A DNA stretch of 64,000 nt. It comes from an uncultured Croceicoccus sp. GTDB taxonomy: Bacteria; Pseudomonadota; Alphaproteobacteria; Sphingomonadales; Sphingomonadaceae. The notes below the pieces were generated by a model. The model did not search any database. It worked only from the letters and a program-made list of their open reading frames with translations, and was not told where the DNA came from. The stretch lies in assembly GCF_947496385.1 (NCBI RefSeq), contig NZ_CANMCP010000001.1:620001-684000 (forward strand), in the 5' to 3' direction. The position numbers and the translations under genes are program-made. Position 1 is the first letter of the stretch, and every line of letters starts with the position of its first letter. Shown here in pieces: positions 45,215 through 53,577 of this stretch.

Positions 45215-46737
45215 GCACACCGCTGGACTCGCCGGGGGACATCACCCGTGAGGAGGATCTGCAGGCGACGGGGGAGGAAAGAGCCTCTCCCGCCGTCTGG
45301 CGTTATGACCGGGCGACGCGCGCGACCGTGATCGTCGACGCGGCCGATTATTTTCAGTGCATGCAGCAGGCGATGATGAACGCGAAGAAGCGCATCCTGC
45401 TGATCGGATGGGATTTCGACACGCGCATCGCGCTTGGCCGCGGGCGCCGGTGGTATCAGATTTTCGGGCGCGACCGGCCGCCGCGCCGGTTGGGGCGGTT
45501 TGTCGTGTGGCTCGCCAATCGCAATCCCGATCTCGAGATTCGTGTGCTGAAATGGGATTTCGGCGCGATCAAGATGTTTTTCCGCGGTTCGATGCTGGCC
45601 GATATATGGCGCTGGTATCGGCACGACCGGATCGAGTTCAAGTTCGATTCGATGCATCCGTTCGGCTGCTCCCATCATCAGAAGATCGTCGTGATCGACG
45701 ATACCGTTGCCGTGTGCGGCGGCATCGACATGACGGCGGACCGGTGGGACACGCGCGATCACATCGACCGCGACCCGCGCCGCCGCCAACCCGGCGGGCG
45801 CCGATATCCCCCATGGCACGACATGACGATGATGGTCGAAGGCGACATCGTGCGGGCGCTGGAGGATCTCGCGCTGACCCGGTGGAGGCTGGCGGGCGGG
45901 CACGAGCTTCGCCCCGTCGAGGCGCAGTCGCAGACCGCGTGGCCGGAGGGTCTGGAACCCGATTTCGAGGATGTCGAACTCGGCGTGTCGCGCACCCGCG
46001 CGCAATACGGCGACATTGAGGAAATCCGCGAGATCGAGGCGCTTTTCGTCGAGCTGATCGACCGGGCCAAGAATTTCATCTATGCCGAGAGCCAGTATTT
46101 CGCGTCGCGCAAGATTGCCGAAGCGATCTGCCGGCGCATGCAGGAGGATGACCCGCCGGAGATCGTCATCGTGAACCCGGTGACCGCCGAGGGATGGCTC
46201 GAACAACAGGCGATGGATACCGCCCGCGCGCGCCTGATCGAGACGATCGGCCGGAACGATCCGGGCAACCGCTTCCAGCTTTATGTCCCGCACACGGACA
46301 AGGGCACGCCCATCTATGTGCATGCCAAGCTGATGATCGTGGATGACGAGGTGCTGAAAATCGGGTCGGCGAACATGAACAATCGTTCGCTCGGGCTCGA
46401 CAGCGAATGCGACCTGCTGCTCGACACGGCGCGCGCACCCAATCGCACGCAAGGGGATAATATTCGCAAGCTGCGCTATTCGCTTCTGGCCGAACATCTC
46501 GGCATTCCGGAGGGCGAAATCGGCGGATTGCTGGAGAAATACGGATCCATGCGCGCGCTGATCCGCGAACATCCGCAGCCGGGGCGCAGCCTCCGCCTGT
46601 TCGAGCTCAAGGAACTGACCGACGTCGAAAAGACGCTCGCCGACGAGGAATGGCTGGACCCCGAGAGCCCGGCGGACATGTTCGAGCCGATGAGCAGGCG
46701 CAAGGGGCTGTTCCGCTGCCTGCGTCGCCCGAAATAA
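45211..46737 (+). CDS. Phospholipase D family protein (two HKD motifs)
   Basis: 508 residues with both HKD motifs: His156/Lys158/Asp163 (SHHQKIVVID) and His371/Lys373/Asp378 (VHAKLMIVD), each followed by the conserved Asn/Ser region (GSANMNNRS). No signal peptide or membrane helix is obvious, unlike typical cardiolipin synthases, so a cytoplasmic or peripheral phospholipase D is likely. The start GTG 45211 overlaps the hemerythrin stop. The substrate is unknown. Confidence 0.88.
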   Translation: MSTPLDSPGDITREEDLQATGEERASPAVWRYDRATRATVIVDAADYFQCMQQAMMNAKKRILLIGWDFDTRIALGRGRRWYQIFGRDRPPRRLGRFVVWLANRNPDLEIRVLKWDFGAIKMFFRGSMLADIWRWYRHDRIEFKFDSMHPFGCSHHQKIVVIDDTVAVCGGIDMTADRWDTRDHIDRDPRRRQPGGRRYPPWHDMTMMVEGDIVRALEDLALTRWRLAGGHELRPVEAQSQTAWPEGLEPDFEDVELGVSRTRAQYGDIEEIREIEALFVELIDRAKNFIYAESQYFASRKIAEAICRRMQEDDPPEIVIVNPVTAEGWLEQQAMDTARARLIETIGRNDPGNRFQLYVPHTDKGTPIYVHAKLMIVDDEVLKIGSANMNNRSLGLDSECDLLLDTARAPNRTQGDNIRKLRYSLLAEHLGIPEGEIGGLLEKYGSMRALIREHPQPGRSLRLFELKELTDVEKTLADEEWLDPESPADMFEPMSRRKGLFRCLRRPK

Positions 46738-46755
46738 GGGCGTGACCGGCGCATG

Positions 46756-46790
46756 AAAAAGGGGGCGCTCCGTCGTGGAAGCGCCCCCTT
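46756..46790. terminator. Bidirectional terminator between phospholipase D and peroxiredoxin genes
   Basis: An 11-bp stem (46759-46769 with 46780-46790) with an A-run on its left (46756-46760), giving TTTTT on the minus strand. It serves the convergent peroxiredoxin gene well and the plus-strand gene less clearly. Confidence 0.8.
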
Positions 46791-46813
46791 CATGGTCATT
46801 GCGAAAGCTTCGA

Positions 46814-47293
46814 TCAGAGCTGATCGAGCATGTGCTCCGCGCTGCTGACCTTGAAATCGCCGCCTTCTTCGACGTTGAGCGAGGTGACCTTGCCATCGTC
46901 GACGATCATGGCCCAACGCTGTCCGCGCTTGCCCATGCCGAAACCGCTGCCGTCCATGGTGAGGCCGAGCGCCTCTGCAAATTCGCCATTGCCGTCGGCA
47001 AGCATGGTGATGTCCTGCGAACCGTCACGCTCGTTCCAGGCGCCCATGACAAACGCATCGTTCACCGCGGTGCAGGCGATTTCGTCGATGCCCTTGGCTT
47101 TGAGTTCCTCGGCCTTGTCCGCGAAACCGGGCAGGTGGCGGGCGGAGCAGGTCGGGGTGAAGGCACCCGGAACCGAGAACAGCGCGACCTTGCGACCGGC
47201 GAAATAATCCTTCGCCTGCACAGGAGCCGGGCCGTCGGGGGTGGCTTTCACCAGCTTTGCATCGGGGAGCGTATCGCCTTGCTTGATCGTCAT
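46814..47293 (-). CDS. Peroxiredoxin (Prx5-like, redoxin domain)
   Basis: 159-residue thiol peroxidase. The peroxidatic Cys is in PGAFTPTCSARHLPGF, the Prx5 signature, and MGKRGQRWAMIVDDGKV is the usual C-terminal strand region. It reduces hydrogen or organic peroxides with thioredoxin or glutathione; an atypical second Cys lies at ACTAVNDAF. The start MTIKQGD has AAGGA upstream; a longer frame upstream is not typical. Confidence 0.94.
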   Translation of the reverse strand: MTIKQGDTLPDAKLVKATPDGPAPVQAKDYFAGRKVALFSVPGAFTPTCSARHLPGFADKAEELKAKGIDEIACTAVNDAFVMGAWNERDGSQDITMLADGNGEFAEALGLTMDGSGFGMGKRGQRWAMIVDDGKVTSLNVEEGGDFKVSSAEHMLDQL

Positions 47294-47383
47294 GAACGGG
47301 TCCTTCTGTCTGACTGTGATCGTCACCGTGCCAGATAGGCGGCATCGCGCGGGCGACAAGGGAGGGGCGGGTGCGGGGCGCGC

Positions 47384-47403
47384 ATATAAAGTTTCCTTTA
47401 TAT
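47384..47403. promoter_or_regulatory. AT-rich palindrome upstream of ahcY
   Basis: ATATAAAG (47384-47391), a 4-base spacer, and CTTTATAT (47396-47403) form a perfect 8-bp inverted repeat about 100 bases before the ahcY start, in a region otherwise very GC-rich. The form is that of an operator for a small dimeric regulator such as an ArsR-type SAH sensor (SahR/SamR class), known to control S-adenosylhomocysteine recycling in proteobacteria. No such regulator is in the window, so the link is inference. Confidence 0.6.
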
Positions 47404-47504
47404 TTGCCCTCTACGCGTCGAGGCGTTAAAGCGCGAAGCGATACAGGCGCCCTTTGCACGCGCCGAACCATTGTCTTTCATCATTTTCACAGGAGCACAG
47501 CGCC

Positions 47505-48920
47505 TTGGCCACTGCTGCAAAAAAAGAAGATTACGTCATCGCCGACATCGGCCTTGCCGAATATGGCCGCGATGAAATCGCGATTGCCGAAACCGAAATG
47601 CCGGGGCTGATGGCGCTGCGCGAGGAATTCGGCGCGAGCAAGCCGCTCACCGGTGCGCGCATCACCGGCTCGCTCCACATGACGATCCAGACCGCCGTGC
47701 TCATTCAGACGCTCACCGCGCTGGGCGCCGACGTGCGCTGGGCGACGTGCAACATCTTCTCCACGCAGGATCACGCCGCGGCCGCCATCGCGGAAAGCGG
47801 CGTGCCGGTCTTCGCGATCAAGGGTGAGAGCCTCGCCGATTACTGGGATTACGTCGGCCGCATCTTCGAATGGGACAACGACGGTTCGGACAATACCGCG
47901 AACCTCATCCTCGACGACGGCGGCGATGCGACGATGTTCGCGCTGTGGGGTGCACGGCTTGAGGCGGGCGAGGAAATGCCCGACCCCGAAAACGCCGAAG
48001 AGATCGAGATGCAGCGCGCGTTGAAGGCCTTCATCAAGCGCAAGCCCGGCTATCTGACCCGCAGCGTCGAGGCCATTCGCGGCGTGTCGGAGGAAACGAC
48101 GACCGGCGTGCACCGCCTTTACCACATCGCGAAGGCGGGCAAGCTGCCGTTCCCCGCGATCAACGTGAACGATTCGGTCACCAAGTCGAAGTTCGACAAT
48201 CTGTACGGGTGCAAGGAATCGCTGGTCGACGCGATCCGCCGCGCGACCGACGTGATGCTGGCCGGCAAGGTCGCCTGCGTCGCAGGGTTCGGCGATGTCG
48301 GCAAGGGCAGCGCCGATTCGCTGCGCAATGGCGGCGCCCGCGTCATGGTGACCGAGGTCGATCCGATCTGCGCGCTTCAGGCCGCGATGGAAGGGTACGA
48401 GGTCGTCACCATGGAAGACGCGGTGAAACGCTGCGACATCTTCGTGACGGCGACCGGCAATGAAGGCGTCATCACCGGCGAACACATGAAGGCGATGAAG
48501 AACATGGCCATCGTGTGCAACATCGGCCATTTCGATTCCGAGATCCAGATTTCCGCCCTCGACAATTACGAGTGGAAGCAGATCAAGCCCGGCACCGATC
48601 TCGTCACCTTCCCCGATGGCAAGCAATTGCTGATTCTGGCGAAGGGCCGGCTCGTGAATCTCGGTTGTGCGACCGGGCACCCCAGCTTCGTCATGAGCAA
48701 CAGCTTCACCAATCAGGTGCTGGCGCAGATCGAGCTTTTCACCAAGGGCGACGAATACAAGAACGACGTCTACGTCCTGCCCAAGCATCTGGACGAGAAG
48801 GTCGCCTCGCTGCACCTCGAACAGCTGGGCGTGAAGCTGACGAAGCTGTCGAAGCGGCAGGCCGATTATATCGGCGTCCCCGTCGAAGGCCCGTTCAAGC
48901 CGGACCATTACCGCTACTAA
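47505..48920 (+). CDS. ahcY: Adenosylhomocysteinase
   Basis: 471-residue NAD-dependent enzyme that splits S-adenosylhomocysteine to homocysteine and adenosine, recycling the methylation by-product. Conserved parts are [32 protein letters not shown], the NAD motif [13 protein letters not shown], and the C-terminal PFKPDHYRY. The start is TTG 47505, nine bases after AGGAG (47491-47495); this gives the usual MATAAKK-type N-terminus. A terminator follows. Confidence 0.96.
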   Translation: MATAAKKEDYVIADIGLAEYGRDEIAIAETEMPGLMALREEFGASKPLTGARITGSLHMTIQTAVLIQTLTALGADVRWATCNIFSTQDHAAAAIAESGVPVFAIKGESLADYWDYVGRIFEWDNDGSDNTANLILDDGGDATMFALWGARLEAGEEMPDPENAEEIEMQRALKAFIKRKPGYLTRSVEAIRGVSEETTTGVHRLYHIAKAGKLPFPAINVNDSVTKSKFDNLYGCKESLVDAIRRATDVMLAGKVACVAGFGDVGKGSADSLRNGGARVMVTEVDPICALQAAMEGYEVVTMEDAVKRCDIFVTATGNEGVITGEHMKAMKNMAIVCNIGHFDSEIQISALDNYEWKQIKPGTDLVTFPDGKQLLILAKGRLVNLGCATGHPSFVMSNSFTNQVLAQIELFTKGDEYKNDVYVLPKHLDEKVASLHLEQLGVKLTKLSKRQADYIGVPVEGPFKPDHYRY

Positions 48921-48967
48921 GCGGATCAGTTTTCCGGGGCCGGACGGCATCGGACAGATTGTAATGG

Positions 48968-49013
48968 AAGCCCGCATTCCCTAGCCCTATGGCCATGGGT
49001 ATGCGGGCTTTTT
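48968..49013 (+). terminator. Intrinsic terminator after ahcY
   Basis: A 10-bp stem (48968-48977 with 49001-49010), with an inner CCC/GGG pairing, and a T-run ending at 49013. It lies 48 bases after ahcY and 37 bases before divL. Confidence 0.88.
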
Positions 49014-49050
49014 CCTTTCTGGCGCGATCGCGCGACGCACAGGCGCGGCG

Positions 49051-51345
49051 ATGGAATTGAACGGGATCGCTCTTGCTGCCATCGGGCTGATTCTCGCCGG
49101 GTGGACCATGGCCGCGGTCTTTGCGGTGATGAAGGCGCGCGCCCTCGCGGCGCATCACGCCAAGGCGCCGCCCGATCACCTGCAATCCATGATCGACGCC
49201 GCCCCGGCACAGCCATTGCTGATCGATGCATCGATGCGGATCGAGGGGCCGGCACGGCTCGCCCGGTGGTTCGGGTTCGACCGGATGCCCGCGACCATGG
49301 CCGAACTGGTGCAGGACGAAGGCGGGCTGTCGGCGGCCGATGTCGATGCGCTCGGCCAGGCGGTTCGCGATACGAAGGCATCGGCCACGCCCTTTCGCAT
49401 GACGGTGCGGCCCGGCGGCGGTCCGCGCACGATCATGCTGGAGGGCAAGGGCGCCGATTCGCGCAATGCACCCGCCGGTTCCGTGCTGGTCTGGGCGATC
49501 GACGTCACGAACATGGCCGACGATATCGAACGGCTCACGGCGGAGCGTGACAGGGTGCAGGGCGAATATGCGGCGCTTTCCGGCCTTATCGAGGCGGCGC
49601 CGATACCGATGTGGTTCCGCGGCCCCGACGGCAGGATGAAGCTGGTGAACGAAGCCTATGTCCGCAGCGTCGGCGCGCCGGATGCCGGGCGCACCACCGC
49701 GGCCAATATCGAACTGGTCGAGTCCATCGCCGGGGTCGATGCCGCCGACGTGGCGAGCCAGGCCTTCGCCGCGCGCCGCCCGGTCGAGCGCACGGTCATG
49801 GCCACGATCGGCGGCGAGCGCCGCGCCCTGCGCGTGAGCGACGTGCCGGTGGGACAGGAAGGCGTCGCCGGCTATGCCATCGATGTCGAGGATGTCGAGC
49901 AGCTGTCCCGCGAATTCCGCATGTTCCGCGCGGCACAGCGCGCCCTTCTCGATCAGCTTTCGTCCGGCGTCGCGCAGTTCGACCGCAACCGGAATCTCAT
50001 TTTCATCAATCTGCCGATGCGGCGCATGTTCGACCTTCCCTCCGATGTCCGGCGCGAATCGGTGCCGGTGGGCCGCGTGCTGGACATGATGCGCGATTCC
50101 AACCGGCTTCCGCAGGTGCGCGACTTCCCCCAGTGGCGGCGGGAGCACGAGGCATGGTTCACCGCGAGCGGCGCACAGGACGAGGAATGGGTGCTCGCCG
50201 ACGGAACGCATCTGCGCGTGGTGGCGCAGCCGATGCCCGATGGCGGCTTGATGATGATCGTGGAGGACAGGACCGAGCAGCTCAAGCTCGCGAGTTCGCG
50301 CGACACCTTGCTGCGCGTGCGGTCGGCGACCCTCGACAGCCTGTTCGAGGCGCTCGCCGTGTTCGCGCCCGACGGCAAGGTGCAGATGTGGAACCGCCGT
50401 TTCGGCACGGAGTGGTCGCTGGCGGAGAAATTCCTGGCGACGCATCCCCATGTCGACGCCCTTCTGCCCGCATTGCAATCGCAGCTCGATAACGAAAACG
50501 ATGCGGAGCACATCGCGCATATCATCGAATCCGCGACCCTGCGGCGCAAGCGGGCGAGCCGGCGCGTTGCCATGAAGGATGGGCGCACGCTCGCGCTGAT
50601 GGGGGTGCCGCTGCCCGATGGGAACGGCATGCTGTCCGCGCTCGACATTACCGATTCGCAAAAAGCGGAGGCCGCGCTGATCGAGCGGAACAAGGCGCTG
50701 GTCGAGGCGGATGCGGTCAAGACGCGCTTTCTTGCGAACATGAGCTATGAATTCCGCACGCCGCTCACCTCCATCATGGGGTTTGCCGAAATGCTGCACA
50801 GCGGGGTGGCCGGCACGCTCAATGAAAAGGAGCTGGATTACGTCGATGCGATCCTGTCCTCGACACAGCGGCTTTCGGATCAGATCGAGGCGGTTCTCGA
50901 CCTCACGCAGAGCGAGGCGGGCATGTTGCCGCTGGTCCATGAAACGGTCGAGCTGATGGCGCTGGTCACCGAACTTGCGCATGAACGGGCCGAGCGCATC
51001 GATACAGAGGCGCTGACGCTGAACGTGCGCGGGGACCGGTCTTCGGGCAGCGTGCAGGGCGACCGCCGCCGCCTTCGCCGCGCGATCGGCAATGTGCTCG
51101 ACAATGCCATTTCGGCGAGCGCGCGGGGCGGCCAGATCAATGTCGAACTCAGGCGCAGGCCGAGTGGTGCGGTGATCAAGGTCATGCATGTGTCCACCGG
51201 CAAGACATCCGGCGGCGAGGCGGCGCGACAGACCGCGGGGCTCGGCCTGCCGCTCGCACGCGAATTAATAGAGGCGCATGGCGGGCGGCTCGATTTCACG
51301 CACGGCGACGGACAGACCGTGCAGGCCGCGATCTTCCTGCCATGA
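49051..51345 (+). CDS. divL: DivL-type PAS pseudo-histidine kinase with Tyr in the H-box
   Basis: 764 residues: one membrane segment (5-27), several PAS-like domains between about 50 and 530, then the dimerisation/phosphoacceptor region with Tyr566 in ANMSYEFRTPLTS where histidine kinases have His, and a C-terminal ATPase fold. The N-box is NVLDNAIS, but the G1 position reads VSTGKTSGG without the usual DxGxG, so kinase activity may be lost. In Caulobacter, DivL is a polar cell-cycle regulator that acts on CckA and CtrA without needing the His. The tsaE neighbour fits alphaproteobacterial gene order. Confidence 0.9.
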   Translation: MELNGIALAAIGLILAGWTMAAVFAVMKARALAAHHAKAPPDHLQSMIDAAPAQPLLIDASMRIEGPARLARWFGFDRMPATMAELVQDEGGLSAADVDALGQAVRDTKASATPFRMTVRPGGGPRTIMLEGKGADSRNAPAGSVLVWAIDVTNMADDIERLTAERDRVQGEYAALSGLIEAAPIPMWFRGPDGRMKLVNEAYVRSVGAPDAGRTTAANIELVESIAGVDAADVASQAFAARRPVERTVMATIGGERRALRVSDVPVGQEGVAGYAIDVEDVEQLSREFRMFRAAQRALLDQLSSGVAQFDRNRNLIFINLPMRRMFDLPSDVRRESVPVGRVLDMMRDSNRLPQVRDFPQWRREHEAWFTASGAQDEEWVLADGTHLRVVAQPMPDGGLMMIVEDRTEQLKLASSRDTLLRVRSATLDSLFEALAVFAPDGKVQMWNRRFGTEWSLAEKFLATHPHVDALLPALQSQLDNENDAEHIAHIIESATLRRKRASRRVAMKDGRTLALMGVPLPDGNGMLSALDITDSQKAEAALIERNKALVEADAVKTRFLANMSYEFRTPLTSIMGFAEMLHSGVAGTLNEKELDYVDAILSSTQRLSDQIEAVLDLTQSEAGMLPLVHETVELMALVTELAHERAERIDTEALTLNVRGDRSSGSVQGDRRRLRRAIGNVLDNAISASARGGQINVELRRRPSGAVIKVMHVSTGKTSGGEAARQTAGLGLPLARELIEAHGGRLDFTHGDGQTVQAAIFLP

Positions 51346-51806
51346 CGGATGGTGCGCCCGTGCTTCGCCTGCCGCTCCGCGACGAGGCGGCGACCCACGC
51401 GCTGGGCCGGCGCATCGCGGCACGCCTGCGCGGCGGCGATGTTGTCGCGCTTTCGGGCGGGCTGGGCATGGGAAAGACGACCATCGCCCGCGCGATCATC
51501 GCCGCGCTGGGCCACGAAGGCGAGGTGCCGAGCCCGAGCTTCGCCATTATCCAGACCTATGATCCGCCGTCGGTTTCGCTCCCGATATGCCATGCCGATT
51601 TCTACCGGCTCGACGATCCGGCGGAGGTGGAGGAACTCGGCCTCGACGATTATCGACGCGATGCGGCGCTGATCGCGGAATGGCCGGAGCATGCCGGCGG
51701 TTTCGAATTCGACCGGGCCTGTCTCTCGATCCGGCTCGAACCGGCGGACGAAGGGCGGATCGCCATTGTGAAAGGCGCAAAGGATTGGCAAGGGCGAATG
51801 CCATGA
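51342..51806 (+). CDS. tsaE: tRNA t6A biosynthesis ATPase TsaE
   Basis: 154 residues; the ATPase partner of TsaB/TsaD in making threonylcarbamoyl-adenosine on ANN-reading tRNAs. Walker A is GGLGMGKTT (39-47), followed by PSPSFAIIQTY and the HADFYRL motif, typical for the family. The start overlaps the divL stop (ATGA) and the stop overlaps the kinase start. Confidence 0.95.
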   Translation: MTDGAPVLRLPLRDEAATHALGRRIAARLRGGDVVALSGGLGMGKTTIARAIIAALGHEGEVPSPSFAIIQTYDPPSVSLPICHADFYRLDDPAEVEELGLDDYRRDAALIAEWPEHAGGFEFDRACLSIRLEPADEGRIAIVKGAKDWQGRMP

Positions 51807-52846
51807 CCGCAAAGACGAACACGACCGAGGGGCAGTCCGGATCGCCCGTGGCGCCGCACATCCTCGCCTTCCTCGACCATGCCGGATGGGGAGGCGCGCA
51901 TGTCGAGCCTTTGCCCGGCGATGCGTCCTTTCGCCGCTATTACAGGGTGCGGCGGGGCGAGGGCGAGAGCGCGATGTTGATGGACGCACCGCCCCCGAAC
52001 GAGGATCCGCGCCCGTTCCTCGATGCGGCGGACTATCTGACGCGGCACGGGTTTCGCGCGCCCGGCGTGCTGGCGCAGGATGCGGAGCGTGGGCTCGTCC
52101 TGCTCGAGGATTTCGGCGACCGGCGCATGCGCGACCATCTCGACCTTCACGCGGGGGACGAAACGGCGGTCTACCGGGATGCGGTCGATGTGCTGGCCCG
52201 GTTGCGCGATGCGCCCGCCGGTCCGTTCCGCCCCTATGACATGTCCGAATATCTGCGCGAGGCGAAGCTGTTCACCGAATGGTTCTGCATTCCGCGCGGG
52301 CTGCGCGTCGATGATGACGGGTATGAGCAGGCCTGGCGCGAGGTGCTCGCACCGCTCGACGATGGCGCGGGCGTGACCGTGCTGCGCGACTATCACGCCG
52401 AGAATATCATGCTGCTCGACGCGGAGGGCGGCGCCGGCGGCGCTGCTCCTTATGGACAGGGCCTCCTCGATTTTCAGGACGCGCTGATCGGTCATCCCGC
52501 CTACGATCTCGTCTCGCTGCTTCAGGATGCACGCCGCGAGGTCAGCGAGGCGCTGGAGTCCGAAATGCTCGACCATTATGCGAGCCGGACCGGCGTGGGC
52601 GATGCGTTTCGCGCCGATTACGCACGGCTCGGCGCACAGCGCAACGCCAAGATCGTCGGGATATTCATGCGGCTTTCCCACCGGGATGGAAAGCATCGCT
52701 ACATGACGCTGATCCCGCGGGTGTGGGCCGCGATGGAGCGGGACCTTGCCCATCCCGCGCTGGCGCCGGTCGCGCGATGGTTCGATGCGAATATCCCGTC
52801 CGAAATCCGGATGGCGAACGGTGCGCCGCTCGGGGACGGACAATGA
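51803..52846 (+). CDS. amgK: Aminoglycoside-phosphotransferase-fold sugar kinase, AmgK-like
   Basis: 347 residues of the APH kinase fold. The catalytic loop is LRDYHAENIML, and the metal-binding Asp is in GLLDFQDALIGHPAYDL. By family and context it is the anomeric MurNAc/GlcNAc kinase of the AmgK-MurU cell-wall recycling route: murU follows with a 4-base overlap. The start ATG 51803 overlaps the tsaE stop. Confidence 0.88.
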   Translation: MTAKTNTTEGQSGSPVAPHILAFLDHAGWGGAHVEPLPGDASFRRYYRVRRGEGESAMLMDAPPPNEDPRPFLDAADYLTRHGFRAPGVLAQDAERGLVLLEDFGDRRMRDHLDLHAGDETAVYRDAVDVLARLRDAPAGPFRPYDMSEYLREAKLFTEWFCIPRGLRVDDDGYEQAWREVLAPLDDGAGVTVLRDYHAENIMLLDAEGGAGGAAPYGQGLLDFQDALIGHPAYDLVSLLQDARREVSEALESEMLDHYASRTGVGDAFRADYARLGAQRNAKIVGIFMRLSHRDGKHRYMTLIPRVWAAMERDLAHPALAPVARWFDANIPSEIRMANGAPLGDGQ

Positions 52847-53577
52847 CGCTCGGCCGCGAACCGCTCGCCAGTGACGTGGCGATGGTGATGGCCGCCGGGC
52901 TGGGCAAGCGCATGCGCCCGCTCACCGCGACGACGCCAAAGCCGATGGTGAAGGTCTGCGGCAAGCCGATGCTCGACCATGCGCTCGACCGGCTGGCCGA
53001 TGCGGGCGTCGCGCGGGCGGTGGTGAACGTGCATTATCTCGCCGACGCGATCGAGGCGCATGTGAAGCGGCGCCGCGCGCCCGCCGTCACCATTTCGGAC
53101 GAGCGGGAGCAATTGCTGGAAACGGGCGGCGGGCTGGTGAAGGCGCTTCCGCTGCTGGATGCCGACTGTTTCTTCTGTCTCAATTCCGATGCCATGTGGC
53201 TCGACGGGCCGCGCGACGTGTTTCGCCAGCTTTCCATCGCCTGGGATCCGGAGCGGATGGACGCGCTGCTCCTGCTCGTGCCGCACATGCGCACGCATAA
53301 TTACCGGGGGCAGGGGGATTTCCACCTCGATCCGATGGGGCGGGTGTCGCGCCGCGCACCCGGCCGCGTCGCGCCTTTCGTCTTCAGCGGGATACAGCTC
53401 GTGCATCGCCGCCTCCTGCGCGATCCGCCGGCGGAGGCGAAATTCTCGACCAATGTCTTCTGGCAGCGCGCGATGGAGGAGGGGCGCCTCTTCGGGGCCA
53501 TTCACGCCGGCGAATGGATCGAGATCGGCGAACCGCATCATATCAAGCCTGCCGAAGAACTGTTCACGCGTGTCTGA
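52843..53577 (+). CDS. murU: MurNAc-alpha-1-phosphate uridylyltransferase, MurU-like
   Basis: 244-residue nucleotidyltransferase: MVMAAGLGKRMRPLT is the NTP-binding loop and ETGGGLVKALPLL and NSDAMW the Mg-binding region. With AmgK it makes UDP-MurNAc from recycled MurNAc, bypassing de novo synthesis and so bearing on fosfomycin tolerance. Start and stop both overlap the neighbours (ATGA with amgK; 8 bases with addB). Confidence 0.87.
   Translation: MTLGREPLASDVAMVMAAGLGKRMRPLTATTPKPMVKVCGKPMLDHALDRLADAGVARAVVNVHYLADAIEAHVKRRRAPAVTISDEREQLLETGGGLVKALPLLDADCFFCLNSDAMWLDGPRDVFRQLSIAWDPERMDALLLLVPHMRTHNYRGQGDFHLDPMGRVSRRAPGRVAPFVFSGIQLVHRRLLRDPPAEAKFSTNVFWQRAMEEGRLFGAIHAGEWIEIGEPHHIKPAEELFTRV

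Noticed and set aside
47341-47504. SAM-II or SAH riboswitch upstream of ahcY
   Set aside because: I could not see the required pseudoknot-type conserved core. The only strong element is the DNA-like palindrome at 47384-47403. A covariance-model search would decide.
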